64,000 bases of DNA from an uncultured Sphingomonadaceae bacterium. Its GTDB lineage: Bacteria; Pseudomonadota; Alphaproteobacteria; Sphingomonadales; Sphingomonadaceae. Location: positions 434,001 through 498,000 of the forward strand of contig CALKUK010000013.1 in assembly GCA_937996655.1 (NCBI GenBank). Direction: 5' to 3'. Every line of letters starts with the position of its first letter. Position 1 is the stretch's first letter. Positions 1 through 8,217 of this stretch are shown here, one piece after another. A program made the position numbers and the translations under genes. The notes under the pieces were generated by a model, which searched no databases, was not told the origin of the DNA, and saw only the letters and a list, made by a program, of their open reading frames with translations.

Positions 1-482
1 CCAATGCGATCTTTCGCGGGGCCGGGGACGCGGTTCTTTCCGCCGCGGGGGAGCGCTTCGCCGCCTGGCTGGTGCTGGAATCGACCATCCTGCCCAATAA
101 GGACCACGCGCCGGACAAAGGCGCCCGCAATTGGGGCTGGGCGCAGATGGCCTTCCTTACCCGCCCCGACAGACTGACCTTCGACCAATGGCTCGCCATC
201 TGGCAGGACCATCACACCCGCGTCGCTATCGAGACCCAGTCCAACTTTGAATATGTGCAGAACATCGTCATCCGCGCGCTGACACCGGACGCTCCGCCTT
301 ATGCCGCGATTGTCGAGGAGTGTTTTCCCGAAAGCGCACTCAGCGATCCGTTCGTCTTCTTTGATGCGGTGGGCGATCCCGAAAAGTTCAACGCAAATCT
401 CGCCACGATGATGGACAGCTGTGACCGCTTCATCGATCGCGGGACCATCGACGTCATCCCCACCAGCCAATATAATTTCTGA
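1..482 (+). CDS. EthD-domain protein, 5'-truncated by the window edge
   Basis: The reading frame is open from base 3 with no stop and continues upstream of the window, so the N-terminus is missing. An internal GTG at 72 is not taken as the start, because coding sense precedes it (AIFRGAGDAVLSAAGERF). The visible 159 residues contain the segment LTRPDRLTFDQWLAIW followed by DHHTRVA, typical of EthD-type dimeric alpha/beta-barrel proteins. These are small proteins found beside oxygenases and dehydrogenases in catabolic clusters; their reaction is usually unknown. The stop lies 13 bases before the AtuA-like gene on the same strand, so the two probably share an operon. Confidence 0.75.
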   Translation, partial: NAIFRGAGDAVLSAAGERFAAWLVLESTILPNKDHAPDKGARNWGWAQMAFLTRPDRLTFDQWLAIWQDHHTRVAIETQSNFEYVQNIVIRALTPDAPPYAAIVEECFPESALSDPFVFFDAVGDPEKFNANLATMMDSCDRFIDRGTIDVIPTSQYNF

Positions 483-495
483 CAGGATACCCTTC

Positions 496-2184
496 ATGAA
501 AACAGTCCGCATCGGCGGCGGCAGCGCCTTCTTCATCGATAGCGCCATGGCGGTGCCACAGTTGTTGAAGGCCGGGGTCGACTACATCATCCTCGACTAT
601 CTGGCCGAAGGCGCGATGGGGCTGCTTGGCCGGATGCGGCTGGCCGATCCCAAGGCTGGTTTCCCGTCCGATTTCATGGATGTTCATATCGGGCCATTCC
701 TGACCCAGATCGCCGCCACGGGCACGCGGATTGCCGCCAATGCGGGCGGTGTTAATCCGCTGGCGCTGGCCGAAAAGCTGCGCGCACACATCGCAGAGCT
801 GGGCCTCAACATTCCGGTATCGGTCATCCACGGTGATGACCTGATGGACCGGCTGGGCGACCTTGCCGACACGCGCGACATGTTCACCGGTGCACGCTTC
901 CCGCAAGCTGGCGTCACCAGCTGCAACGCCTATCTGGGCGCCTTCCCGATTGCGGCAGCCTTCGAAAAAGGGGCGCAGATCGTCATCACAGGGCGCGTCG
1001 TTGATTCCGCATTGGCCCTTGGCGCGCTGATCCATGAATTTGGCTGGCAGGCTGAGGAGTTTGACAAGCTGTCCGCCGGAACACTGGCCGGGCATTTGAT
1101 TGAATGTGGGCCACAGGTCACCGGTGGCACCTTCACCGATTGGCGGGAGGTGGACGGCTGGGCGACCATCGGCGCACCCATTGCCGAATGTCATGCCGAT
1201 GGCAGCTGCGTCATCACCAAGCCGGACGGCACTGGCGGGCTCGTTTCCGTCGGCACGGTTGCGGAACAGATGCTCTATGAGGTCAGCGACCCTCAAGCCT
1301 ATCTGGTACCAGATGTGGCCTGCGACTTCTCGGCCGTCCGGATTGAACAGGCGGGAGAGAACCGCGTCCATGTGTCAGGGGCGATCGGCTATGCCCCCCC
1401 TGCAACTTTAAAAGCCTGCGCCACTTGGGATGATGGCTGGCGGGCCGTTGCCTATCAGCCCGTCATCGGCCCGGCTGCACGCGAACGGGCGACCAAGCAG
1501 GCTGCGGCCTTGTTTGAACGGGGCTCGCTGATGCTGCGTGGCCGCAACATGGCAGAGTGGCGACGGACCGAGGCCGTATTGATCGGCAGCGAAGAGGAAG
1601 TCGTCGCCAAGCTTGTCGTCGAACATGACGAGATGATGGCCGTCCAGATGTTCCTGCGTGAACAGTTCGCCGCCATCTCCGCCATGTCGCCGGGGACGAG
1701 CGTCGCTTTTGGCCCATCGGTCGCGCCGATGATGAACCTTGTGTCATTTACAGTGGGTCGCTCGATGGCCGTGCCGCATGTCGATGGTGCACCCTGCCCC
1801 GACCCGATCCGGCCCGCCTTTGCGCCAGATATGATCGTGCGCCCGGCCATACCACAAGCAACTGCCACGGGCGGCACGGCCACACTGGAAGCGCTGGCCT
1901 TCGCCCGCAGCGGAGAGAAAGGCGAAACCATCAATGTCGGTGTGATCGCACGCGATCCGGCGCATCTCGGCGCCCTGCGTGCCTCGCTGACACAGGCTGC
2001 TTTGCGTGACTGGCTGCCTGATCTCGGCGATTTCCGCGCAACGGTCTATGACCTGCCCGGCTGCAACGCGCTCAACATCGTCATGGAAGGGGCGCTGCCC
2101 GGCGGACTGAACGCAAGCCAGCGGCTGGACCCTGCTGCCAAGAGCATTGCCCAGCGGCTGATGCGCTTTCCGGTGACCCTCTAA
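496..2184 (+). CDS. AtuA-like (DUF1446) acyclic-terpene-utilisation family protein
   Basis: This 562-residue protein opens with MKTVRIGGGSAFFIDSAM and has glycine-rich stretches such as ANAGGVNPLALAEKL and ITGRVVDSALALGALIHEF, typical of the AtuA/DUF1446 domain. From about residue 460 to the end it carries a second domain containing FARSGEKGETINVGVIAR and LPGCNALNIVMEGALPGG, the ferredoxin-fold AtuA C-terminal domain. AtuA is required for citronellol/geraniol use in Pseudomonas, but its chemistry is not settled. I chose the ATG at 496, with AGGA 9 bases upstream, over an earlier in-frame start at 421 that would overlap the EthD gene. It converges with the coq4-like gene. Confidence 0.82.
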   Translation: MKTVRIGGGSAFFIDSAMAVPQLLKAGVDYIILDYLAEGAMGLLGRMRLADPKAGFPSDFMDVHIGPFLTQIAATGTRIAANAGGVNPLALAEKLRAHIAELGLNIPVSVIHGDDLMDRLGDLADTRDMFTGARFPQAGVTSCNAYLGAFPIAAAFEKGAQIVITGRVVDSALALGALIHEFGWQAEEFDKLSAGTLAGHLIECGPQVTGGTFTDWREVDGWATIGAPIAECHADGSCVITKPDGTGGLVSVGTVAEQMLYEVSDPQAYLVPDVACDFSAVRIEQAGENRVHVSGAIGYAPPATLKACATWDDGWRAVAYQPVIGPAARERATKQAAALFERGSLMLRGRNMAEWRRTEAVLIGSEEEVVAKLVVEHDEMMAVQMFLREQFAAISAMSPGTSVAFGPSVAPMMNLVSFTVGRSMAVPHVDGAPCPDPIRPAFAPDMIVRPAIPQATATGGTATLEALAFARSGEKGETINVGVIARDPAHLGALRASLTQAALRDWLPDLGDFRATVYDLPGCNALNIVMEGALPGGLNASQRLDPAAKSIAQRLMRFPVTL

Positions 2185-2202
2185 AGCCTTGGGCTTAGAG
2201 GG
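2177..2202. terminator. Hairpin between convergent genes (possible bidirectional terminator)
   Basis: CCCTCTAAAGCC and GGCTTAGAGGG form a stem of 11 pairs with a single bulged A and a TTG loop. It spans the stop codons of the AtuA-like gene (+) and the coq4-like gene (-). There is no T-run on either side, so termination is inferred from position and stem only. Confidence 0.45.
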
Positions 2203-3022
2203 TCTTGCGTAGGCCCATCCAGAAGTCACCTTCCTTCTGGGTTTCAAGATCAACCGCACCGCGGATGCCAAGCTTGGCCCGCGCCTCTTCCAAGGGCGTG
2301 TGCCAGACGTCTTCCATCTTCGCCATCCAGAACGGGTCGGACTCGCGCCCGATGCGGATACCCTGCTGGATACAATCAAGCGCCGTTTCCCAGATCTGGG
2401 GATAATGCAGCATCGTGCGGATGACATAGCGCATCGTCCCGAAGATGGAGAGCACGGACATTTCGCCCGCCAGCTCCTTATTCTGGATGTGCGTGTGGAT
2501 CGTGGCGAGGCGGAACCAATAGGGGATGAGTTCCCCCATATAATTGAAGCCACCGCCCGTCAGAATATGCTCATAATCATGCGTCTGCCCGGACCGCAGG
2601 GAATAGAACTGCCACTGCGTCTGCGGCTTATAATCGGGCACGATCTGGATGTCGTAATTCCCCTCGGTCGCGGTCTTGTAGTAGATGCCGCCCACCGTGC
2701 CGGGCGCGCAATCCTTCAGGTCCTCGATCTTATAGTTGGAGACATGCCATTCGTTGAACCAGGCGTCGAAGCGCGGGTTCACCTTGCGCTCTTCGGTGAT
2801 CATCTGTTCGATATGATCAAAATCGCGCAGCTCATCGATGAAGGTTAGCAGCTGGTGCATCTCTGCAGCCGGCGGAAAGTCCGGGCCATTTTTCTTAAGC
2901 GCGATGAACGCAATCCATTCCCGAAGTTTCGGGTGGTTGAGATATTTGGAAGAGGAGACCAGAACACTCGAGTCCGTGCCGAGTAAATTTACCCCGCGTG
3001 CGAGATAGGGAATGTCGTCCAT
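2195..3022 (-). CDS. Coq4-like metal-binding protein (paralogue 1)
   Basis: This 275-residue protein carries HDYEH at residues 148-152 followed by Glu164, the HDxxHx11E metal site of the Coq4 family, after a conserved KDCAPGTVGG stretch at 103-112. Coq4 acts in ubiquinone biosynthesis and in eukaryotes has been linked to oxidative decarboxylation and hydroxylation of ring carbon C1. No ubiquinone gene lies nearby. The neighbours are acyl-CoA ligases, SDRs and Rieske oxygenases, so a catabolic role on a carboxylated ring substrate is plausible but inferred. Start at 3022 follows AGGAGAGAG; an in-frame start 45 bases upstream lacks such a site. A 28-bp palindrome begins 23 bp upstream of the start codon. 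A paralogue lies at 21411-22289. Confidence 0.85.
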   Translation of the reverse strand: MDDIPYLARGVNLLGTDSSVLVSSSKYLNHPKLREWIAFIALKKNGPDFPPAAEMHQLLTFIDELRDFDHIEQMITEERKVNPRFDAWFNEWHVSNYKIEDLKDCAPGTVGGIYYKTATEGNYDIQIVPDYKPQTQWQFYSLRSGQTHDYEHILTGGGFNYMGELIPYWFRLATIHTHIQNKELAGEMSVLSIFGTMRYVIRTMLHYPQIWETALDCIQQGIRIGRESDPFWMAKMEDVWHTPLEEARAKLGIRGAVDLETQKEGDFWMGLRKTL

Positions 3023-3044
3023 AATGCGTCTCTCTCCTAATTTT

Positions 3045-3072
3045 GCGTAAAATATACCTCTTTTCAATTCGC
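3045..3072. promoter_or_regulatory. 28-bp palindromic operator, site 1 (coq4-like / SDR operon)
   Basis: Left arm GCGTAA and right arm ATTCGC (reverse complement GCGAAT) lie exactly 28 bp end to end. The flanks extend symmetry to TTTGCG and CGCAAA. The site lies in the divergent promoter region of the coq4-like gene (-) and the SDR/ligase operon (+). It matches the spacing of six other copies in the window. The short distance to the coq4-like start fits a repressor (inference). Confidence 0.65.
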
Positions 3073-3131
3073 AAATCTAGGGTAATTGATGCGATGAGAG
3101 ACGAAGTGCGTCGAATCGGAGAGGGATTGGT

Positions 3132-4004
3132 ATGTCTGAGAGCAAGGTGGCACTCGTCACAGGCGCAAGCCGTGGCGCAGGCGCGGGCGTCGCGCGTGGA
3201 TTGGGTGAGCTTGGTTACACCGTTTATGTGACGGGACGCTCTGTCACGGGCAGCACGGCCAAAGGCTGGGATGGCACTCCCCTGCCCGGTACCATCGGCG
3301 AAACCGCCGCTCTCATCACCGAACGCGGTGGCAAAGGCATTGCCGTTGCCTGCGACCATGCCGATGACGCGCAGGTCGCCAAGGTGTTTGAACAGATTGC
3401 GGATGAACAGGGTCGTCTCGACATCCTCGTCAACAATGCCGCCTATATGCACCCGCAGCTGATCGAGAAAAAACCCTTTTGGGAAAAGGAATTGGCCGCG
3501 CAATACATTCTCGATGTGGGCTTGCGCTCCTCCTATGTCGCCAGCTGGCATGCCGCCCGGATGATGGTACAGCAAAAATCCGGCCTTATCGCCTTCACCT
3601 CTTCCTTCGGGGCGACCTGCTACATGCATGGACCTGCTTATGGCGCGCAAAAGGCGGGCCTTGATAAGCTTGCACACGATATGGAACATGATTTGCGTGG
3701 CACGGGCGTGGCCGCGGTGTCGATCTGGCTTGGCCCGCAAATCACCGAACGCGCGCTGATCGCCAAGGAAGTGAACCCGGAACAATATGAAGGCTTCATG
3801 TCGGTGGCCGAAAATCCGGAATTCACCGGCCACATCCTCGACGCCATCTCAAAAGCCCCGAACCGTGATGAGCTGTCCGGTGAGACGCTGATCGGCGCCG
3901 AAATTGCCAAGACATTGGGCATCACCGATCGCGGGCAGGATCGTCCGTCCTATCGGGACATGCTGGGCAGCCCACGCACAAAGAACGCAGCTGCGGTGTA
4001 CTGA
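3132..4004 (+). CDS. SDR-family oxidoreductase (DHRS1-like)
   Basis: This 290-residue short-chain dehydrogenase has the nucleotide motif TGASRGAGAG at residues 11-20, NNAA at about 101-104, Ser in FTSSFG and the catalytic YGAQK. The insert TGSTAKGWDGTPLPGTIGET after the first Rossmann strands recalls DHRS1-type SDRs. It probably oxidises or reduces an alcohol/ketone intermediate with NAD(P); the substrate cannot be read. GAGGGA precedes the ATG at 3132. It leads an operon with the two acyl-CoA ligases and the amidohydrolase (gaps of 5, -4 and 4 bases) under operator site 1. Confidence 0.85.
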   Translation: MSESKVALVTGASRGAGAGVARGLGELGYTVYVTGRSVTGSTAKGWDGTPLPGTIGETAALITERGGKGIAVACDHADDAQVAKVFEQIADEQGRLDILVNNAAYMHPQLIEKKPFWEKELAAQYILDVGLRSSYVASWHAARMMVQQKSGLIAFTSSFGATCYMHGPAYGAQKAGLDKLAHDMEHDLRGTGVAAVSIWLGPQITERALIAKEVNPEQYEGFMSVAENPEFTGHILDAISKAPNRDELSGETLIGAEIAKTLGITDRGQDRPSYRDMLGSPRTKNAAAVY

Positions 4005-4009
4005 CCCCG

Positions 4010-5596
4010 ATGGCCAAGCAATTTCATCTCGCAGACCTGTTTGAAACCGTCGCCGCCACGGTGCCGGATCGCATCGCCATCCGCGCGGCCAGTGCGACGC
4101 TGACCTATGCCGAACTGAACGCGCGTGCGGATCGGCTGGCCGCAGGCCTTGCCGCCCAAGGTGTGACGCGCGGCGATACGGTCGGGCTGTATCTGATGAA
4201 CGGCCCTGCTTTTCTGGAAGGCTTTATTGCCGCCGTTAAGCTTGGCGCGGTGCCGTATAACGTCAACTACAGGTACCGTGCGGAAGAGCTGCGCTATCTC
4301 TTCGCGAATGCGGAAAGCGCCGCCATCCTTCATGGAGCGGAATTTTCAGATATTGTGCGGGACGTGCGCAGCGATGTCCCCACGCTTAAAGTCAGCGTGG
4401 CGGTTAACGATGGGTCGGGTGCCGACATCTCTGGGTCGCTGGCCTATGAAGACCTTCTGAAAGCGGAGCCCGCCGGTCCTTACGAACGGCATGAGGAGGA
4501 TATCCTCCTCACCTATACCGGCGGCACGACGGGCATGCCCAAGGGCGTCATGTGGCCGCACCGTGCCTTCCTGTTCGCGTGCGCGGGCGGGGCTGGCTAT
4601 TTCAATCCGGCAGGCCCCGTTGTTGTGCCAGAAGATATCGCGGACCGCGCCGCCAATGGATATCCATTGAAGATGATGCCGCTGGCGCCGCTGATGCACG
4701 CCGCCGCCGTGTGGGCGACTTGGTCAGCGCTGCTCAACGGCCTGACGATCATTCTGGATGAGAGCAAAAGCTTCAACCCCGAACACATCTTCGACATGGC
4801 AGAGCGAGAGGGCGCGAACCTGCTGCAATTTGTTGGCGATGCCATGGCGATCCCGCTGCGGGATGCACTGAAGGCAAACCCCGGCCGCTGGAATTTGCAG
4901 GCCGTGGTCAATCTTGGGTCTGGCGGGGCCGTCTTCTCACAGCATGTGAAGGATGATCTGAAAGCGCTTGTTCCATCGGCGTCCATTACCGACGGGATGG
5001 GCACGTCCGAAACTGGTATTTCCGGAATGGCGGAGCCCAGCGCGGAAGGCGTCATGCGCCTGCCCGCAACCGACGCCCAAAAGGTCATCGTGGACGACCG
5101 CTTTGCCCAAGTCGGCGAAACGGGCTTCATTGCGCGCACCGGCCATACGCCGGTCGGCTATTTCGGGGATCCGGTGAAGACGGCTGAAACCTTTAAGACA
5201 ATTGATGGCAAGCTTTGGGCTGTCAGCGGCGATACCGGCCGTCTGGATGCCGATGACAAGATCACCATGTTCGGGCGCGGATCGACCTGCATCAACACGG
5301 GCGGTGAGAAGGTTTTCCCCGAAGAAGTGGAAGAGGCCCTGCGCGCTCACCCGGCGATCCTGGACGCCGTCGTGGCGGGACAAAAGGATGATCGCTGGGG
5401 CGAACGCGTGATTGGCATCGTCTCCCCCCGCGCGGGGCAGGACCAGCCTGATGATGCCGCGCTGAAAGCCTTTCTAACCGAGCGTTTGGCCGGATATAAG
5501 GTGCCCAAAATCGTCCTTTGGGTCGATGCTGTCCAGCGATCGCCCGCCGGTAAGCAGGATTATCGCTGGGCGAAGGAAGTAGCTGCAAACGCATGA
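4010..5596 (+). CDS. Acyl-CoA synthetase (AMP-forming) 1
   Basis: This 528-residue member of the ANL superfamily should activate a carboxylic acid to its CoA thioester through an acyl-adenylate. Visible motifs are the P-loop YTGGTTGMPKG at 169-179, DGMGTSETG near residues 325-335, SGDTGRLDADD (adenylate-binding Asp) near 405, and the C-terminal RSPAGKQDYRW with the adenylation-half-reaction lysine. Length is normal for a complete enzyme. The start lies 5 bases after the SDR stop, and the gene overlaps the second ligase by 4 bases. Two consecutive non-identical ligases suggest two acids, or two steps, of one pathway. Confidence 0.88.
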   Translation: MAKQFHLADLFETVAATVPDRIAIRAASATLTYAELNARADRLAAGLAAQGVTRGDTVGLYLMNGPAFLEGFIAAVKLGAVPYNVNYRYRAEELRYLFANAESAAILHGAEFSDIVRDVRSDVPTLKVSVAVNDGSGADISGSLAYEDLLKAEPAGPYERHEEDILLTYTGGTTGMPKGVMWPHRAFLFACAGGAGYFNPAGPVVVPEDIADRAANGYPLKMMPLAPLMHAAAVWATWSALLNGLTIILDESKSFNPEHIFDMAEREGANLLQFVGDAMAIPLRDALKANPGRWNLQAVVNLGSGGAVFSQHVKDDLKALVPSASITDGMGTSETGISGMAEPSAEGVMRLPATDAQKVIVDDRFAQVGETGFIARTGHTPVGYFGDPVKTAETFKTIDGKLWAVSGDTGRLDADDKITMFGRGSTCINTGGEKVFPEEVEEALRAHPAILDAVVAGQKDDRWGERVIGIVSPRAGQDQPDDAALKAFLTERLAGYKVPKIVLWVDAVQRSPAGKQDYRWAKEVAANA

Positions 5597-7239
5597 GCAT
5601 CGTTGACCCCGTCTTCGCGAAAATCACAGGCCCCGGCTCCCCCTTTGAAATTGGCGAGCGTGACGGCCTGCGCCAGTTTGTCAGCGCCCCCGCCGATCTG
5701 AACGCGCTGATTGATGCCGCGCGCCGCCATGGGGACAAGACCTTCATCGTCGAGGACGATCGGCGCCTGACCTTTGAACAGGTGTTCCAGTGGCGGGACC
5801 GGCTGGTGCCGTTGCTCGGCATTCAGCGTGGCGACCGTGTGGCCATCTGCATGCGCAACCGCACCGAATGGATCATCGCTTATATGGCCGCAATCAAGGC
5901 CGGTGGCGTCCCGGCGCTGCTCAATTCGCGCGGGTCGCCGTCCGAGCTGGTCGCGATGATAGATGAGGTCACGCCAACGCTGGTGCTGGCCGACAGCGAG
6001 CGGGCGAAGCTCATCCGCGACGGCGGGTATGAAGGGCGGATGCTGGATTTAACCTCCCCATCGACTAGCGATGGGGAGAACGACGATACGAAGGTGGGTG
6101 GAGAGAGCGCGGCGGTCCACCCGGACGACCCTGCGTCCATCCTCTTCACTTCAGGCACAACCGGTCGGGTGAAGGGCGCTGTTCTCTCTCACCGCAATCT
6201 CACGACGGGGTTGCTGTCCATGCAGCTTTCGGGCGTGCAGGTACTGCACCATATGGCCGCCAAATATGGCATGGAGCCTGAGGCGCTGATGGCTGCCTCA
6301 CCGCCACAGGCCGTGCTGCTGGTTTATCCGCTGTTCCACATTTCAGGCCTCGGCTCAGCATTTCTGTCGCCGCTATTTTCCGGCACAAAGATTGTCATCA
6401 TGCGCCGTTGGGATGCGCAGGAGGCCATTCGCCTGATCAAGGATGAAGGCATCACCATGTTCACCGGCGTCCCCACCATGTTATGGGACGTGCTGCACAA
6501 GGCGAAGATGTCTGAGGCGGATTTGTCCGGCCTGAGCAATGTCGCCAGCGGCGGGCAGGCCCTGCCGGTCAATCTGCTGGAAGAAATTCGTGCTGTCTGC
6601 CCGCAGGCGGCCATGGGCACGGGCTATGGCATGACCGAATGTTCCGGCGCGATTGCGCAGGCCGTGGGTGATGATTTCACACGTCAGCCGTCGTCTGCCG
6701 GCCGTGTCCTCCCGCTCGTCGATGTCCGCATCGAAGCACCGGACGGCAGCGTCCTGCCGCACGGCGCAACAGGCGAGATCGTGGTCCGCGGCGCGCAGAT
6801 CATGCAGGGGTATTGGAACCGGCCGGAAGATACTGCCGCCGTCCTTTCCACCGATGGCTGGCTGAAGACCGGTGACGTCGGCTATGTGGACGATGAAGGC
6901 TATGTCTTCATCGTGGACCGTAAGAAAGACATGGTCATTTCCGGTGGCGAAAACATCTATTGTGCCGAAGTCGAGCGCGTCATGGGCGAAATGCCCGGCA
7001 TCACGGAATGTGCGGCATTTGGCATTCCTGATGAGCGTCTGGGCGAACTGCTGGTCGCTGTCGTCGTGGCCGATGGCCTGAGCGAAGCAGCCATCTGTCA
7101 TGAAGTCGGAGAAAAGCTCGCCCGCTACAAGGCGCCGGGCCGGATTGCCTTTTCAAACGAGCCCCTGCCCCGCAATGCGGTCGGCAAGATCGACAAGATC
7201 AAACTCAAGGCCCTGTGGCCCACCCTGATTGGAGACTGA
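5593..7239 (+). CDS. Acyl-CoA synthetase (AMP-forming) 2, with in-frame palindromic insert
   Basis: This 548-residue ANL-superfamily ligase has the P-loop FTSGTTGRVKG at about 185-195, GYGMTECSG near 340, KTGDVGYVDDEGYVFIVDRK near 425 and the C-terminal PRNAVGKIDKI with the catalytic lysine. Between LDL (153) and HPDDPASI (176) there is a low-complexity, Ser/Asp/Gly/Glu-rich segment of about 20 residues not expected in the family. Its DNA contains a perfect 10-bp hairpin (6054-6078). The reading frame survives, and the insert lies just before the P-loop domain, probably in a surface loop. It overlaps the upstream ligase (ATGA); the amidohydrolase follows after 4 bases. Confidence 0.88.
   Translation: MSIVDPVFAKITGPGSPFEIGERDGLRQFVSAPADLNALIDAARRHGDKTFIVEDDRRLTFEQVFQWRDRLVPLLGIQRGDRVAICMRNRTEWIIAYMAAIKAGGVPALLNSRGSPSELVAMIDEVTPTLVLADSERAKLIRDGGYEGRMLDLTSPSTSDGENDDTKVGGESAAVHPDDPASILFTSGTTGRVKGAVLSHRNLTTGLLSMQLSGVQVLHHMAAKYGMEPEALMAASPPQAVLLVYPLFHISGLGSAFLSPLFSGTKIVIMRRWDAQEAIRLIKDEGITMFTGVPTMLWDVLHKAKMSEADLSGLSNVASGGQALPVNLLEEIRAVCPQAAMGTGYGMTECSGAIAQAVGDDFTRQPSSAGRVLPLVDVRIEAPDGSVLPHGATGEIVVRGAQIMQGYWNRPEDTAAVLSTDGWLKTGDVGYVDDEGYVFIVDRKKDMVISGGENIYCAEVERVMGEMPGITECAAFGIPDERLGELLVAVVVADGLSEAAICHEVGEKLARYKAPGRIAFSNEPLPRNAVGKIDKIKLKALWPTLIGD
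6054..6078. repeat. Perfect hairpin (REP/RPE-like) inside a coding sequence
   Basis: CTCCCCATCG, a 5-base loop ACTAG, then CGATGGGGAG give a perfect 10-bp stem inside acyl-CoA ligase 2. It lies in frame in a low-complexity protein segment. It resembles the short palindromic elements of alphaproteobacterial genomes that can insert in genes without breaking the frame. I found no second copy in the window. Confidence 0.6.
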
Positions 7240-7243
7240 CACC

Positions 7244-8110
7244 ATGGCCTATCCAACCGACATCAAGATCATCGACTGTATGCTCGGCATTCCGGAAGCG
7301 GAAGACCGGTCAGACTGGTTCACCAGCTTTCGCCCGCTCATCAAAGACGCGCAGACGCTGCAGCAATTCTCCATGCCTGCGCAGTACATGTTCAAGGATG
7401 TGCCGCAGACGGGCCATGCCGATGACTATGTCAAATGGACCGTCGAGCAGATGGACCGGTTCAACATCGACAAGGCACTGATCGGCTGGAACGATAATGA
7501 CACGTCGCGCCGCGCCAAAGAAATGTATGGCGACCGCTTCTTTTTCGATGTGCCCTGTGACCCGAACAAGGGCGTCGACGAAGTCCGCCGCATCAAGAAA
7601 CTGCACAGCGAAGTCGGCATTTCCGCGATCAGCGTCTTCCCGTCAGGCACGCTGCCGCAGGTGGCGATCAACCACAAATATATGTTCCCGCTCTACACCT
7701 GTGCGGCGGAACTGGGCATTCCGATCCTGCTCAATGTCGGCATACCCGGCCCGCGCATCCCGATGGAAACGCAGAAGGTCGAGCATCTTGATGAGGTCTG
7801 CTGGTTCTTCCCGGACTTGAAGATCGTCATGCGCCACGGTGCCGAACCGTGGGAAGCGCTGGCCGTGAAGCTGATGCTGAAATGGCCGAACCTTTATTAT
7901 TCGACGAGCGCCTTTGCCCCGAAGCATTACCCTAAGGCGATCATCGATTATGCGAACACCCGTGGGGCCGACAAGATTATCTATGCCGGTTATTTCCCCA
8001 TGGGATTGAGCCTTGATCGCATCTTCAGCGACATGCAGAATGTGCCCTTCAAGGACGAAGTCTGGCCGAAATTCCTGCGCGAAAACGCAGTCAAAGTCTT
8101 CGGTCTGTGA
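7244..8110 (+). CDS. Amidohydrolase-2 family protein (TIM-barrel hydrolase or decarboxylase)
   Basis: This 288-residue protein resembles the amidohydrolase_2 (ACMSD-like) family: VFPSGTLPQVAINHKYMFPLY, ILLNVGIPGP, LKIVMRHGAEPWEALAVKL and ADKIIYAGYFP correspond to the last barrel strands. The N-terminal HxH is not evident (IIDCMLGIP stands where HxH is usual), so the metal site may be reduced. Members hydrolyse lactones or amides or decarboxylate acids without redox. The ATG at 7244 follows GGAGA; an in-frame TTG 15 bases upstream overlaps the ligase and is less likely. It belongs to the SDR/ligase operon. Confidence 0.75.
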   Translation: MAYPTDIKIIDCMLGIPEAEDRSDWFTSFRPLIKDAQTLQQFSMPAQYMFKDVPQTGHADDYVKWTVEQMDRFNIDKALIGWNDNDTSRRAKEMYGDRFFFDVPCDPNKGVDEVRRIKKLHSEVGISAISVFPSGTLPQVAINHKYMFPLYTCAAELGIPILLNVGIPGPRIPMETQKVEHLDEVCWFFPDLKIVMRHGAEPWEALAVKLMLKWPNLYYSTSAFAPKHYPKAIIDYANTRGADKIIYAGYFPMGLSLDRIFSDMQNVPFKDEVWPKFLRENAVKVFGL

Positions 8111-8217
8111 TGTGAGGGGAGCCGGGAAGTCTGCTCCCATTTCAACAGTGCCGGACGGTGAGACAACCCCGCCGACCGGTTCGCCTTTCCGGCGAAAGCT
8201 CATGAAGGAGACACATC

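Noticed and set aside
2195..3022. Assigning the Coq4-like genes to ubiquinone biosynthesis
   Set aside because: No ubi or coq genes nearby, two paralogues in one catabolic island and one under its operator; the biosynthetic label would mislead.
8111..8217. Terminator or promoter between the amidohydrolase and the Rieske gene
   Set aside because: Only a 6-bp TTCGCC/GGCGAA stem without T-run, and no 28-bp palindrome; too weak to call.
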